The notes: generated by a model not told the origin, from the sequence alone. Positions 37,401 through 50,037 are shown, numbered from the stretch's first letter. The stretch: DNA of 64,000 nucleotides from Monosporascus cannonballus (GCA_004154925.1 QJNS01000284.1:1-64000), one strand, 5' to 3'. A program made the numbers and translations.

Positions 37401-40400
37401 TATTTAAATACAAACAATATCTTCTTTTTATTCCGGCTTAACGTTTAATTATTCGTATTAACTTTATAATATTTAAATCCTTGATTTGCAATTTTCGAAC
37501 CTAATCGTAAAATTATTAAGAAATTTTCGATTAAAATGCCGTTTTGTTCTTAAATAATTTTTTTGCTAAAGGACGTAAAACGTATTAATTATAAATAATA
37601 ACTTTAATATTAATTTCGTTTTTCTTAAATTCCTCGGAATTCGATTATAATACGGTTAAAATTTATAATTATTATTATTTAATCGTTAATCGTATTATTA
37701 TTATAATTCGTACTTATATTGTTATTTATAAACGATAAGTTCGGCAAATATATAATTCCTTATTTTCCCTTTCTTTTTAAAAGTTTTTTACGATCGTATA
37801 ACGAAGGTTTTCCGCTTTTTTTACGCGGATAATAATTACCTGAACTTTCGCTACCTAAAATCTATTTAAAAATTTTATAATAAACGAATTTTACGTTATT
37901 TTTATAAGGCCTTTTACCCTTTTATAATGCTTTAAATCACGCTGTATATTTGCGACCGTTTTCCGTACGTTTTCCGGCATATTATTCGTAAATCCGAATT
38001 TCTTAAATAACGTAAAAATCACGTTTTTATACGTAATTTTCCCTAATATATAATCCGGGCGTTTAAATAATTTATTTGCCGGGTTAACAACGTCCAGTCG
38101 GTATTAAATTTTAAAATTAAATTACGTAAGGCGGTAAACCTATTAAGTTAATTTCCCCTTAAGGTTACGCGCCGGCGCCTTTATTATATCTTTTAGCATT
38201 ATGTAATTAATAAATATTAAAAAAAAATTTCCGTATCCTTAAGGTAGTATCGCTAATATTTTAAGTTTTTTATAATCGCCAATAATTTCTATTACCTTAT
38301 AACCTATCGCTTTTCGGTTAGATTTAATTTTCGCAACCAGTATACGACTAGGCGTTTATATTTTCCGTATTTCTATAAAAATATCCCTAATATGGCTTTT
38401 ACCGAAACGTCTATTTTAACCCTGGTATTTTTGGCGTTATCCTAATATCGGAAAATGATCGCCAATTAAAAAATATCTTTTAAATTTCGGAACGCCCTTT
38501 TAGCCTTTTCGAGTTATTTAAATTCTGTTATTTTACTTTTGCCTTACGTCCTTTTTAAAAGCTTAATAATAGGTTCGGTAATATACAAATAATAAACGAT
38601 AAATTTCAGATAAAAATTTGCGAATCCCAAAAATACTTGAATATTATAAATTAATTTTGGTTTTGGTTACGTTTCGATAATATCGACTTATTGGCGGTCC
38701 ATTTCCAAATTATCGGTACTAATTACAAATCCTAAAAATTTTATTTTTTTTTTGAAAAATTCGCATTTAAACGTTTTAGCAAATAATTAATATTATAATA
38801 ACCGTTCGTAAACTAATTAAAAATATTTCGCATATTTCTTTTCGTTATCCAAATAAATTATTATATTATTTAGATATATTACATATATATAATTAATAAA
38901 TCCAGTTAATACCCCATATATATAAGCTTGGAACGTAATTAACGCATTAATAAAATTAAATAATATGACCGTATATTCGAACTGCCCGTATTACGTTCGA
39001 AAAACAATTTTTTACTAATTACCTTTTTTAATTTTAATACGATAATAAACATTTTTAAAATTAATTTTCGAAAATATATTAATTAACCTTAGGCGATTTA
39101 TCACTTTTAAAATTAAAGGTAAAAAATATCGGTTTTTTATCGTTATCCGATTTAACCCCTTATAATCGACATATAATCGGAAATTGCCGTTTTTTTAAAC
39201 ATAAATAATATTAATGCCTTTACGTCCGTTTTGGAATAACGTATCCGGCCTACCTTTAGGTTTTTTAAAATATATTTTTTAAATACCTTTTTAGGCTTTC
39301 AAAATAAGGTAAATTAGGCCGAATAAAGGCGTTTTCCCTAGGATTAAATTTATTATATATTTTGCCCTTAATCGTTAAAATATTTTTTGGCTATTTTTTC
39401 GGAATATACTCGCCGGAAATTCTTTAAGTATATAAGAAGGTTAATTATTTTTTATTCTTATTATTCCCCAAATTCCGGGATATCTAATTTTTCGGCTAAA
39501 TTTATTGAATTAACAATATAAATTTGTTTACCGGAAAATATTAGGTTTATAATTTTCTGTTTATCGACCTTTTATAATAATCCGTATAATTATTAATATA
39601 TAATTATATTTAACAAAATCCTTAATTTATGTATTCCGAATCTAGATAATAAAAAATCGGGCGTTTTCCGATCGTAACATATTACAAAATAAATTTGCTT
39701 AAACTTTCGTTCGATTTTATTATTATTTATTATGCTAATAAGAATTTCGTAAGTTTTATAATATTTAATATACGCGCCGTTAATGCCGATAAAACTTAAA
39801 ATATTTACGGAAATTAATTAGAGGTTAAATTTTCTCGTTAACTTTCTGCTTATAATATTTACTTATGCTCCGGTATCCATATCCATTTATACCGCCATAT
39901 CCCCCGTATTTCTTTTGATAAATGCCTTTTTTTTAAAAAGCGGCTTTATTCCGACCGTTTTGTAATTATCAGCCGAAATAGATTAAATATATGCGCTTAT
40001 TCCGGCTCCTTTTTTAGGTTTACGTTTGGGGATTAATTTAATTTATCGTTATATATTATAACGTTTTATACGGCTTTCGAAAGTTAATTTCCGTATAGCC
40101 GGGATAATAAAGTTTTCGTATCCCTTTTTAATTTATAATTTACGTTTTTATAACCTGGTTTCCCATAATTATAATATTTAAATAAGCCTTAATAAAAATT
40201 AAAGGTGTTAAATTATACGGATTTATTCCGATCGGAATTAAATCGGCGATTATTTGCCTTCCGAATATAAAAATGCCCGCGGTCTTTATTATTTTTATAT
40301 AACGCTTTTAATTTGTTCTGGGGATTTTTTTTAAAGGCATTAAAATAAAATCGTTTATTTTTATTAATACTTTTGGCAGAAAATAATCGGTTTTTTTTGC

Positions 40401-41425
40401 CTTTTTCCAAACATCTTAATAACGCTTTAACTTATTGACTACATTATTAACTTATTTCAGTTTAACGTTTTTTCGTAACAAAGTATTTCGTAACCTTAAT
40501 ATTAATTTGTAAAAGTAATTAAAAACAAAACGTTTATTATCCCATTTATTTTTCGGGTTAAAAACATTCGCAAATTTTATTTTATAAATTAGAAATTTTT
40601 ATTTAATGTAAAAGTTTAACGGCAATTAATCGAATTATTATTGTAATTTTATAAATTATTCCTTATATTCCCTATTAAAAAGGTTAGGATTTATGTAACC
40701 TTTCTTTATAAAAATCCATAAATTTTCCATTTTCAATTTTTTTCGTAATTAAAATACTTAAACGTAATACGGTATAATTATTATACATTCGTAATAAAAA
40801 CGTCTATATGGCCCATAACCCATTAAATATAAGTAAAAGCATTTCGCTTTGGCTTTTCGGCGTAAGCTTCCGTAATAATTTTTATTTAATTTTTTTTATT
40901 TCTAATCGACGTACGTTCGGAAAGTTTCGGGTAATTATAATATAATATTTGCTTATCGCCCTTAAGCTTTTATAACGATATCGTAATTAATTTATAAAAG
41001 TTTACTTTTTTAATTTATATTATTATTTATTATTTGACCAGTTATTAAAATAATTCCGAATATTATTCGTTTTATTAATAAATAATTTCCAAAATCTGTT
41101 TATTATTAAGGGATTTAATCCTTTTTTGCTTTAAATTCCGGGACGCGTTCGTTATATTACGTCCGTTTTCCGACCGTTTAGCTGACGGTTATCAAAATAC
41201 GTTCTTATTATATATGTAAGGGGATTTAAAATCCCGAGGACCATGATTTTTTACCCGTTAAGGTTCCGTTATAAGTTTTTTCGCCTGTTCCCGTACCGTA
41301 ATCGATCGTTCGTCAGTTAGGTTCCGATTGGCGGTTTTTTCGACTAATAACCTAAGTTCGTTTTGCAGTCGGCAAGCTTTGCGTCTGGTAATTATCGCGT
41401 TATCCTTTATAATAAATAGAAAAAT
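34414..41425 (-). pseudogene. E6 gag-pol relic
   Basis: A gag fragment is open at 40213-40410 (minus). It is followed at about 40141-40185 by KYYNYGKPGYKNVNY, a CCHC zinc knuckle with every Cys and the His turned to Tyr by RIP. RT motifs occur at about 39140-39200 (FRLYVDYKGLNRITIKN, close to the Gypsy consensus) and at about 38860-38880 (IYLNN from YLDD). Both catalytic Asp codons are now Asn. Internal length and domain order fit Ty3/Gypsy. It is non-functional. Confidence 0.85.
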
Positions 41426-41631
41426 TGTAAGATAATAAATAACTATAAGCTGGGTAAGGTGATTTCCAACCAGTTATAAAGCAGATTCCAAAAAGTAAAT
41501 ATATTAAGTTATTTTTATCTAGCGTTTTTTACTAACTGCCAGATGGTGGATTTATATTAGTAAATAGGTTAGTGGCTGATCGGTGGCTGGTCGGCTACCA
41601 GTGTCATCCTCATAAGGGCTGTATTCTTACA
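41426..41631 (-). repeat. E6 5' LTR
   Basis: Starts TGTAAGATAATAAATAAC and ends TCTTACA, then TTTGT. Same length as the left LTR. Confidence 0.92.
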
Positions 41632-41636
41632 TTTGT

Positions 41637-44600
41637 ATCAAAAGCTAATTTAACTTTATTACGATCTTTATATATGTTTTAATTTTTTGCTAAGTCGCTA
41701 TATATTTTCTGAATACGATTACCGCATTTTGTTTTATTAAACGGCGGTAATATTATTATAATAATTGCATAATATTAAATATATATAAATAAGCAGTTAT
41801 AATTAGGAAATTTAATGATATTATAAGTTTACCGATATAAATTCGGCCTAATTAAAATTAAAAATATAAAGAAAAATGTAAAATATGGTAAATAAAATAA
41901 AGTTCGTATATTAAATAATTACCGAATATATTATTAATATAAGTACGAAATATGTAAGGATTTATAATATATAAATAAAACTTATAAATAATTAATAAAT
42001 TATGAAAATATTTTAAGGTAATATATATAATTAAAATTAAAATATATATAAATTTTAGGATTATATAATTATAAATATATAAATTATTAGGTAAAAATAA
42101 AAAAATTAACGTTATTGTTTTATATAACGAAATAATAATATATAAAGTTTATATTTTATTACAAATTTCTTAATATAATTTATAAAATTATTTTAATTAA
42201 ATATATATTAAATATAATTATTATAATTACTTAAACTATAATTAATATTATTTATTTAACCATAATTTCTTATAATTTTAAATACCTATTATATTTTAAT
42301 ATATAAAATTACGTTATTTACGATATAATAATTATTAATTATTTTTTTATTTAATACCCTAAATCCATATTATAATATATATCTTTATATATTTTACGAT
42401 ATTATAAAAGGTAGATAAATTCCTTGCCGATATAATAAAGGTAATTTCTGTTATAACTTTCGATAATATATTTTAAATAAACCCAAAAAACCTTATTCGC
42501 CCGGTTAAAGGAATTAAATTCGCTAATAATATCCCCGAAAAATAACTTATTTCCGAAAAATAAAGTACCCTTAAAAAATAACCTTAAGGGCGGGTAATAA
42601 GATTTTGGATTAAAAGATAGCCGGAATAGGTACCAGAATAAAAATAATCTGCCCTTAAGGAATAACTTTAAGGACGGGTAATAAAATCCTAAATTAAAAA
42701 ATAATCGGAACCGGTATTAGAATAATTTGCAATAAGGCGAAATTAATAACGTAATTCTAATTAGGGCATTTTCGTATTAATTAAGCAATATTTAATTATT
42801 TTATAATATAAGATATTCTTTACAGAAAATACATATTATACGTAACCGATTTTAAATATTAGGTATATGCTATAAGGTTATATTAATATGGCGGAAAATT
42901 AAAAAAAAGTAAAAATTTTACGTTTTAGTATTAATGCGAATATATATTAATTAGGAAAATCGTACGACTATTAAAAATTTATAAGCTCGGTAATATTACG
43001 AAAAACTTATATTACAAATAAAGCCTTTTTATTACGGAAAAATACGGCATTTATATAAATATTAAATATTAATAATGTAATTCGAAATATTTTTATAATA
43101 ATAATTAGCAAAACAAAATTTACGTTATAACGAATTATGCCGGCCCTATAAGTTATTAAATTATTAAATTAATTAGGAATTTTTAATTTAATATGATTGT
43201 CATAATTTAATAAAAAAATATATAAACCGGATATTATATAAATAATACGAAAAAAGGTTTATAACTTTATAAACCGGGCCGTTTGGTTAAAAGATATATA
43301 TTATATAATTATTTTATAAATATTATAATTTATCGAATTATATGGGCAATAAATATGCAAATTACGTATAAAAATGCGGCAAGGAATATTTATACGCGAT
43401 TCCCAAATATTCGGTATTATTATATAGTCCGAATAAAAATTTCCAAAAAAATTTAAATACAAATATTACGTTTAAAATGAATAAATTTTTAGGATCCGAA
43501 AACGTAAAAAAAGTTATTAATGCATAAGTTATAATAACGCATAAAAAAAAGTAAAATAAAATGAAAGAATTTTAAAAAATATTTAAAAATATTAATTAAT
43601 AAGTTAATTATAAACGGAATATATAAGTTAATCCGAAAATATATGTTATATTTAACTATAAGCAATATAATATTTTTATATTATTTTATAAAAAATAAAA
43701 CATTTAAATAAAATATAATTAATTAAAATTATACAAATTATAAACTTAATTATTTACATTAATTTCGTTAATAATTATATTATATATCGTATCGTAATAT
43801 ATTATTTTTTTATTTGTAATTTTATTATTAAAAACAAATACATTATATTAATATAATAATTAAGTAATTATAATAATATATAAAACGATCCCGAAATTAG
43901 CTAATTAAGATTACGTAATTAATAAAGTTATATTAATATTAAAAATATATTATAAATATTATATTATTCATAAGAAAATATAAAATAATAAAAAATATAA
44001 AAAATTATATTAACGGTTCGTTTTCGTCCGATAAATTCTTATTTTGTTTATCTGACGATAATAATAACGATAACGGACCGCCTTAATCAAAATTATTAAT
44101 TAAGTTATTAATAATTTGCATTATAAGATTATAACTTTTTTCCGTATGCAAAATATTACGGTTATCCGAAGCCAAATTATTTTTAGCAAATTCGATATTA
44201 AAAGCTTTTCGAACAATTACGTTAAAATTATTTACAAATTAATTTTCGTTTTTTGCCGTATTTAGTTAATTAAGCTTATTTACGCGTTAATAATAGGTAC
44301 GGTATTATTAAAATCGATAAATTTAATTTCCATAATTTTACGACCCGCGGCTAAAATATTTTCGGAATTTTAGCCGTCCCTTTAAATCCGAAACGGATAT
44401 TCCTTGATAAATTAAAAATTCCGAAATAAAAATAAACGCGTTTAAAGATTTCGTTACGAAAATCCCGAATAGCATAACGTTTATTTCGCGAAAAAATATA
44501 ACGGGTATAAAATTTGCGTTATAAGAATATACAGTACCTAATTAAAAACGAATTTCGAAAAAAATAATATTAACATTATATATATTATTTTTCAACTGGC

Positions 44601-47509
44601 GGAATTCGTTAATAAACTGTAAATTATAATATTCGCCCTTTCGATCAAATACTTTCCATATTTTTTCCTTAAATTTTATCGGAACCAGATTTAATATTAA
44701 AATTAAATTAATAAATACTTAATTTAATATTATAAAACATAATATCGATATTAACCGCTTTATATAATTAACGTCGTTATATCGTATAATATATAAAAGG
44801 CATAAATAAACTTGGATTTTTTTAAAAAAATAATAATAATTTTAAAATCTTTTATTAATAAAAATAATATCGATTAACGGTTGGCTATTATCTTTAATAA
44901 GGTTAAAAAATTTATCTCCATATGGAATATTGGCCGTATTAAAAATATTTCCGGTTTTATAATTATTTAATAGAAAAACCTTATTTAATACGTTTTAATT
45001 AAAACCGTATTACTTAAAAAATAATATAAATAAATTATATTCCCGAATTAAAAGATAAAATATTTACGAATTATCCGTTAAATTATTTATATTATTAAGT
45101 AACGTATTATTAATAAATAATAATAAAATATTTTCGTTGAAAAAATCCTTATTTATTAACGCGTTTTAATTAAGATCCCGTAATATTTCCCTTATTTATC
45201 CGGTACGACCAAAATATTTAAAAATTATCTTTTGCGCGATAAATTTAAATTCGGCGACGGTTAACCGGGAACATATATATTTTATAAATTCGGTAAATTC
45301 GATTTTCGAAAAAAAATTTTTAATTAAGGTATTCCAGAAAACTCCATATACGTTAAATGCTTTTATTATAAATGGTTTATATCGGGTATATAGTTTTTAT
45401 AAAAATAACGTAAATATACGAATATTATATATATAAAAAATAAAAGGTTCGAAAAAATGGAATTTCTGTAATTTTTAAAATAATTACGTTATTTTATTTA
45501 AAAATTAACGGTTTAGTTTTAAAATTATTTATATTTTATATGTTCCGGCAGTATTATCGGGCTAATAAGTACATATAAATATAAATAAGAAATTTATTTA
45601 TATATGAAATAAAATAAGAACAAAAAAGAATTATTATTTTTTATTATATAAATCGGTTATTTCGGTTTAATTAGCTTATATTTTCCGAATATAACTAATT
45701 TTTTTTGATTTCCATAAATAAGATAAAAATATTTTGAAAACCGATAGGATTATTTTTTTTTAAATCCATATATCCTTTAGAAAAAATTTCGATAAATGTT
45801 ATAAATATTATTAATAATACCCTTATTTTCGTTAATTGCATTTAACGAAATCGAACGGCATTTATTATATAAAATACGTTTTAATTTAAGAAAACCGGGA
45901 AATTTTTATTTATTACGTTTATAAAACGTATTAATAAAAATAAGGAATAAAATCCGGATAATATTAATTACGAATTAATAAAAAATATTAAGCAGTATTA
46001 AATATTATTATAACGTTTTATAAAATTATTTTATTTTATAATATTAATTAAGCCGTAATATAAATTATTTTACCTTTTTTTTAAAAAATACGGTTATAAT
46101 AATAAATAAAAACAGTAATAATATTCCGTATAACTGTATTATATCGAAATATTATATTATAAATATAATTTTAAATATTAAAATTATTATATTAATATAT
46201 GATATTACCTTATTATACTTAATTATAAAACATAACTTATTTTAATTAAAATTTTATAATTATAAAAAAATTAATATAGTTACTTTAGTTTTTTTCGTTA
46301 ACCGAATTATATCTTTATTTAACGTATAATAAATTTCGCAAATACTTAACCTTTTTAATATATTAATATTATTTCGTAATAAACCCGAAAATAATAAAAA
46401 CCTGTTTAATAAATAAAGTAAATAATTACTGTTAATCTTGGAAATTATTTTAATTATAATAATTAAAATTATAAAAAAAATATATATATATATAAAAATA
46501 TTTAGATCGTTATTATTACGAAATCGTTTCGTTTTTCGTTTCGTATTATACGATTATTATTTTTTCTTAAGGTATATAATTACTTAATTTAAAAATTTGA
46601 ACCAGTTAAAAGTAAACGTTTTTATAAAATATTAATTTTCGTTTAAGGTAATATAAATTATTTTAATTTCGAATAATACTTTTTCCGGTAAGTAACGGAA
46701 TTTAGGCCTTTTTGCAAAAATTACAAATTTTCCATATAATATATTATGGTATTTGCGTATAACGGGGTCCTAATTAACCAGAATTAGAAATTCCTATTAA
46801 TTTTCGCATGTTAATAACTTTTCGTATATTCGTTTTTCCTTTAAAACGTTAATTAATTGGTTAATTTAAGCGGTCGAATTAGTAATTCGGCCTGAATCGT
46901 CGCAAAAAATTTGATTATAAATAAAATTTTTAAACGTTATATTAATTTTTTTATGTTAATACCAGAAATTCAAGGTATACGTACGTATATTCTGTTTTAA
47001 GGACGTAACCCGGTAGAATTAGGAAAATTCGGATTTATCGTATTTTGAAAAGGGGGGTAATAATATAACGGGCTCGGGCTGCAATTATTATATGCGTTAG
47101 GGTTTAGGAATGGCAAATAGGTCCTGATCAGAACCAGAATAGTATTAATAATAAGCCATAACAAAAATAACGGTATATATATATATATTTATAAAAATAC
47201 GTTTTGTTATTAAATTATTACGGATTTTCGTTTTTTTGAAAAACCAAATATATTAAACGAAACCGTTTTTACGTAATTATAATTTAGGCCTTGTTAGTTC
47301 GTTACGGGGATTTGGGATTTGATTGGTTAATATTTAACGTTATGGAGCGGTACTTGAGTGACTTTGAAGAAATTGGGAAAACGAGCCAGAGAGGTCTGAG
47401 CTAGCTGAGGTAAGTATTTCGATAATTACAATGAATATATAGCTTATATCGTCTTAATAGCAGTTAATCAATTAATATATGCCTTAATTAAACGAATAAA
47501 ACTTTTAAT
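41637..47509. other. Right part of inserted block, unidentified RIPed sequence
   Basis: Very AT-rich. The minus strand at about 44010-45420 holds a long frame broken almost only by TAA, with segments such as LTVAEFKFIAQKIIFKYFGR and KEKIWKVFDRKGEYYNLQF, and an end reading LSDENEPL. I do not recognise the family. The plus strand is also partly open. At 47341-47410 a short less-mutated stretch contains an ATG-initiated plus-strand frame and the sequence GAGGTAAGT, which fits a 5' splice site, but no downstream exon is evident. Confidence 0.35.
42568..42730. repeat. Two-copy direct repeat of about 84 bp
   Basis: Units at 42568-42651 and 42652-42730 both begin CCCTTAA and contain CTTAAGG and a GGACGGGTAATAA-like core (GGGCGGGTAATAA in the first). 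They differ mainly by C/T and A/G changes as expected from RIP. Confidence 0.7.
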
Positions 47510-47672
47510 TATCAGATATAAGGGACATCAATTATGTATATATTGATTCCTAGTTACAAGTGCTTTAGAACGCGTACTGCACTTTAAGGTGATCTAGTCC
47601 CGGAACATATATGTTCCGATCAGAGGGAATCTTCCGTATATGGGGTGCTAGAGCACCCCCTGCTAGCTGACA
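47510..47672 (-). repeat. E5 5' LTR (main part)
   Basis: Starts TATCAGATATAAGG and ends CTGACA, followed by ACAGC. Its first six bases are duplicated at 29165-29170, next to the primer-binding site, showing where the block inserted. Confidence 0.92.
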
Positions 47673-47677
47673 ACAGC

Positions 47678-48775
47678 TACGGAGGTCTAGGTCTATGGCG
47701 TTACTAGGATATACAGCTAAAAAGACGGCTTCAGGCTAGGGCAGGGTTCCTGACGCAGTCCATACATTATCCATTAGCAGCTTCAGCACCTCAAGGGCTG
47801 CTGAAGTTGAAGTGGGGGAAAATCAACATGTTGATTGAACATGATTCGTCCAAGCCCGCCAAGAAAATCAGCAATTTTCAGCAGAAAAAAAGTGGAAATG
47901 CTGATATTGATGGACCCGAACGGTTTGCTGAAGATGATGTTGATTCCCCACAAATACGCGTTGTTGAAGTGTCCCGAACACGCCCTTAATTTACAGGACC
48001 GTCCTACTTTAATCATCCAACACAGTTCAACCGCTAAACCTTCATAGTTCCTTTGCCACTCCATGAAGTGTTGTGGGTGTTGTGGGTGTTGTCGGTGTTG
48101 TGGGTGTTGTTGTGCTGTCCGTGTTGTCCATTGCCAATAAACCGCCAAAATAGGCTGGTTTGTGCTCTGCTTTCATGTCCTTTGTGGCCGAGAGGTGGTT
48201 GCGGCAGTGGAGGAGGGGGGCTAGAAAAAGACCCAAGGATAATTTGAATAAGATCGAAAAGGTTATCCATCGTATAATGATGAGGTGATTGGCAATTTGG
48301 AGACTAAAGAGGTTGTCGCTTTCGTTTCTTGCAAGAATTGTTCAATCGGTAAGGGAAATACTTGGGGTGGGGTTGGGGCGTTTAAGTGCGTCAGATTAAG
48401 TCGCCAGGCAGATGATTCAAATAACCACGTACCTTTAAAGGGACAGGCGGGTCGCATCGGCTGTCGGCCCGGTCCGATACCTGGACAGGCCTGCTAAGAC
48501 TGCCCGTGCAGGACAAAGGGAAAAACGCGGTTTATTAATTGCCTCGTTAATTTTCAAGGCTCATGCTGGATAAAAAGAAAACCGAATTAAGCAGAGCTAC
48601 ACGTGCTGAACGACTTCCGCATAAAGCAAGCTTAATCAGAGCATACCTTCAGGACGAGCCATCCTATTAGGGCTATATTTTATTTTTCCTAGGCACCTTG
48701 ACAGTTATCAGCTTCCTAGTACTGTAGATTCGAATTGGAATGTCGTCCCCCACAAGTTGGCTTAGCAACACACCC
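47678..48775. other. GC-balanced island, no confirmed gene
   Basis: Sequence is unRIPed and was contiguous with 23672-23808 before E5 inserted. A plus-strand frame at 47807-47989 (MKWGKINMLIEHDSSKPAKK...) looks protein-like in composition, but has no recognisable domain or continuation. A 121-codon minus frame (47783-48148) runs through the minisatellite and is probably spurious. The 5' end of the Harbinger element may lie near 47690-47710. Confidence 0.45.
48069..48129 (+). repeat. Minisatellite with 9-bp unit
   Basis: About six degenerate copies of GTGTTGTGG, with some units altered (GTCG, GTGCTGTCC). Confidence 0.85.
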
Positions 48776-49344
48776 CTTTTTTTGTAATATATTCGCTTAA
48801 TAACTTATTAACGTATGTATTAATATCTTAGCGCATAAAAAAGGTATGAAAACATAAATAATATTAAAATATAAAACTTAATAAGAAAATTATTTTAATA
48901 TTATATATATATATATATAATTTTAATACGTTTTAAATTATTAATAAATAACTATAAAAGGCTTCACCTAAGCGGTCTGCAATTAGTTGCCAATAAGAGT
49001 TTATTTTTTAGCTAAAGAGAAAAAAAAGAGAAGATGAAAATACAGTTATGTATGTTCGCATATAAGGCGCTGCGCTAATGCTGTTTGGTACCGGCGTTTA
49101 TCCGGTACTCCATAATAGGGCTCCATATAACCTTATTATATTATACCCCTTATCTTTCCCAAAAGGGGTTAACATATCGTAAAATCAATAATCGCGTTAA
49201 TTTTTAACTTTTAATTAATCCGAAATTCGGAAAGTTGTCGATTTCCGAATTAAACCTAATTTAGATAATTAATTATAGGTTAATTATATGCTAAATAGGC
49301 CTATATATAAAAATGCGTTTACGTTTTTATTTATTTTAATTTTT
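48776..49344. other. AT-rich RIPed stretch, nothing recognised
   Basis: The composition switches abruptly from the GC island at about 48776. It includes a TATATA run at about 48904-48920 and a short hairpin around GGTACCGG/CCGGTACT near 49089-49113. No frame can be supported; it may be the upstream part of the relic gene that starts near 49345. Confidence 0.4.
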
Positions 49345-49672
49345 TTATAATAATAACTTAATTCGATAAATTAACTTTAATTAATACTTATAATAACGTT
49401 TTTATATATTATTTTACAATAGCTTAAAAATTAATTAATACGTTATAATACCGCGAAAATATTTTGCAAAAAGGACGTTTTTATAGTTTCGGGCCTTTTT
49501 GATAAATCGGAATCCGTTAAAGTTTTTCATACGTTACGTATTTACGTCGCCTTAAACGAATATTTTACCTATATTTGCGATATATTTTATTTTACTTATA
49601 TAATTCGTTTTGCCGAAAACCCAGACGTATTTTATTTGAATTAACGAAATATGTAATTTACTTATATATTAC
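49345..49672 (+). pseudogene. Unidentified relic gene, 5' part (split by E7)
   Basis: A plus-strand frame reads KKDVFIVSGLFDKSES, then HTLRIYVALNEYF and RFAENPDVFYLN, with only TAA stops afterwards. After removing E7 and one ATTAC copy it continues in the same frame at 63072. I do not recognise the family. Continuity across the insertion is good evidence that it was coding. Confidence 0.5.
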
Positions 49673-50037
49673 TGTTATGACCTAACGGGCTGCGGCCTTA
49701 GAAAACGGTCGCAACGGTGACTAAGCCATGTGGGTCGAGTCACGTGATAGCTCGACCGGATCGATCGTAAAGCCTTTAAAGCCGGGCTCGACAAAATCGA
49801 TCGTAAAGCCTTTAAAGCCGGACTTAACAAAATGAAAAAATTAAATATAAAAATATTTATTACTTCCATAATTTAAATAATATCAGCTTATAATATAATA
49901 TCGTTACCCAAGGTACCCTTGGTATTACAAAACATAATACATTACTATATTTATTGCTCAGATTCCCACGATATTCCTATTAACATAAACCCGTCAACTT
50001 AAGATTTAATAATTGGTTAAATTACCTAGCCGTTATA
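49673..50037 (+). repeat. E7 5' LTR with 36-bp U3 tandem
   Basis: Starts TGTTATGACCTAACGGGC and ends GCCGTTATA. U3 holds two copies of a 36-bp unit, 49761-49796 and 49797-49832, each starting TCGATCGTAAAGCC. Confidence 0.93.

Larger units (their letters stand above)
34208..41631 (-). mobile_element. Ty3/Gypsy element E6, nested in the inserted block
   Basis: 7424 bp, with 206-bp LTRs that share TGTAAGA...TCTTACA inverted termini, and a perfect 5-bp duplication TTTGT at 34203-34207 and 41632-41636. The LTRs are unrelated to the chromovirus family of E1/E4/E7/E8. Gag, zinc knuckle and RT are in minus-strand order. It is strongly RIPed through the internal region; the right LTR remains GC-richer. 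Confidence 0.95.
29171..47509. mobile_element. 18.3-kb inserted block in the E5 5' LTR, unidentified
   Basis: The block lies between two TATCAG copies (29165-29170 and 47510-47515) that are one sequence in the uninterrupted LTR, so it arrived as an insertion with a 5-6 bp duplication. Removing the nested Gypsy E6 leaves about 10.9 kb. Its ends (CTAAACTCC... and ...ACTTTTAAT) lack LTR termini and I see no clear terminal inverted repeat. It carries a RecQ-like helicase relic and other coding-like segments. Candidates are a large DNA transposon, a non-LTR element, or captured helicase-gene DNA. It is heavily RIPed except near 33060-33330 and 47310-47410. Confidence 0.7.
23809..47672 (-). mobile_element. 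Ty1/Copia element E5 (outer boundaries, with 18.3-kb insertion)
   Basis: Two 163-bp LTRs bound the unit, with inverted termini TGTCAG...CTGACA and a perfect 5-bp duplication ACAGC at 23804-23808 and 47673-47677. The polyprotein remnant occupies only 24000-29060 on the minus strand, with its primer-binding site at about 29148-29161. Next to that site the 5' LTR starts (TATCAG, 29165-29170) but is at once interrupted. The rest of it resumes at 47510. So the Copia itself is about 5.5 kb, a normal size, and the remainder is a later insertion. Confidence 0.9.

Noticed and set aside
29171..47509. Helitron interpretation of the inserted block
   Set aside because: On the minus strand the left end could be read as ending CTGA before T, but the other end lacks the TC start, TATCAG is duplicated, and the helicase motifs look RecQ-like rather than Pif1-like.
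29171..47509. Polinton/Maverick interpretation
   Set aside because: A 6-bp duplication and large size would fit, but no terminal inverted repeat, DNA polymerase B or retroviral-type integrase segment could be read.
23809..47672. A single 24-kb giant Copia element
   Set aside because: The primer-binding site next to a split LTR copy shows the Copia is only about 5.5 kb and the rest is a later insertion.
14329..47710. Harbinger terminal inverted repeats (CTATTACGCC near 14350 against GGCGTTACTAG near 47700)
   Set aside because: Only about ten loosely matching bases with an indel and no clear 3-bp duplication; too weak to call.
47783..48148. 121-codon minus-strand open frame
   Set aside because: Its N-terminal half is a His/Gln/Pro repeat translated from the 9-bp minisatellite, and the rest shows no domain.
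49089..49113. tRNA-like or regulatory hairpin
   Set aside because: The stem of about 7 bp is too short for a tRNA and lacks other cloverleaf arms.
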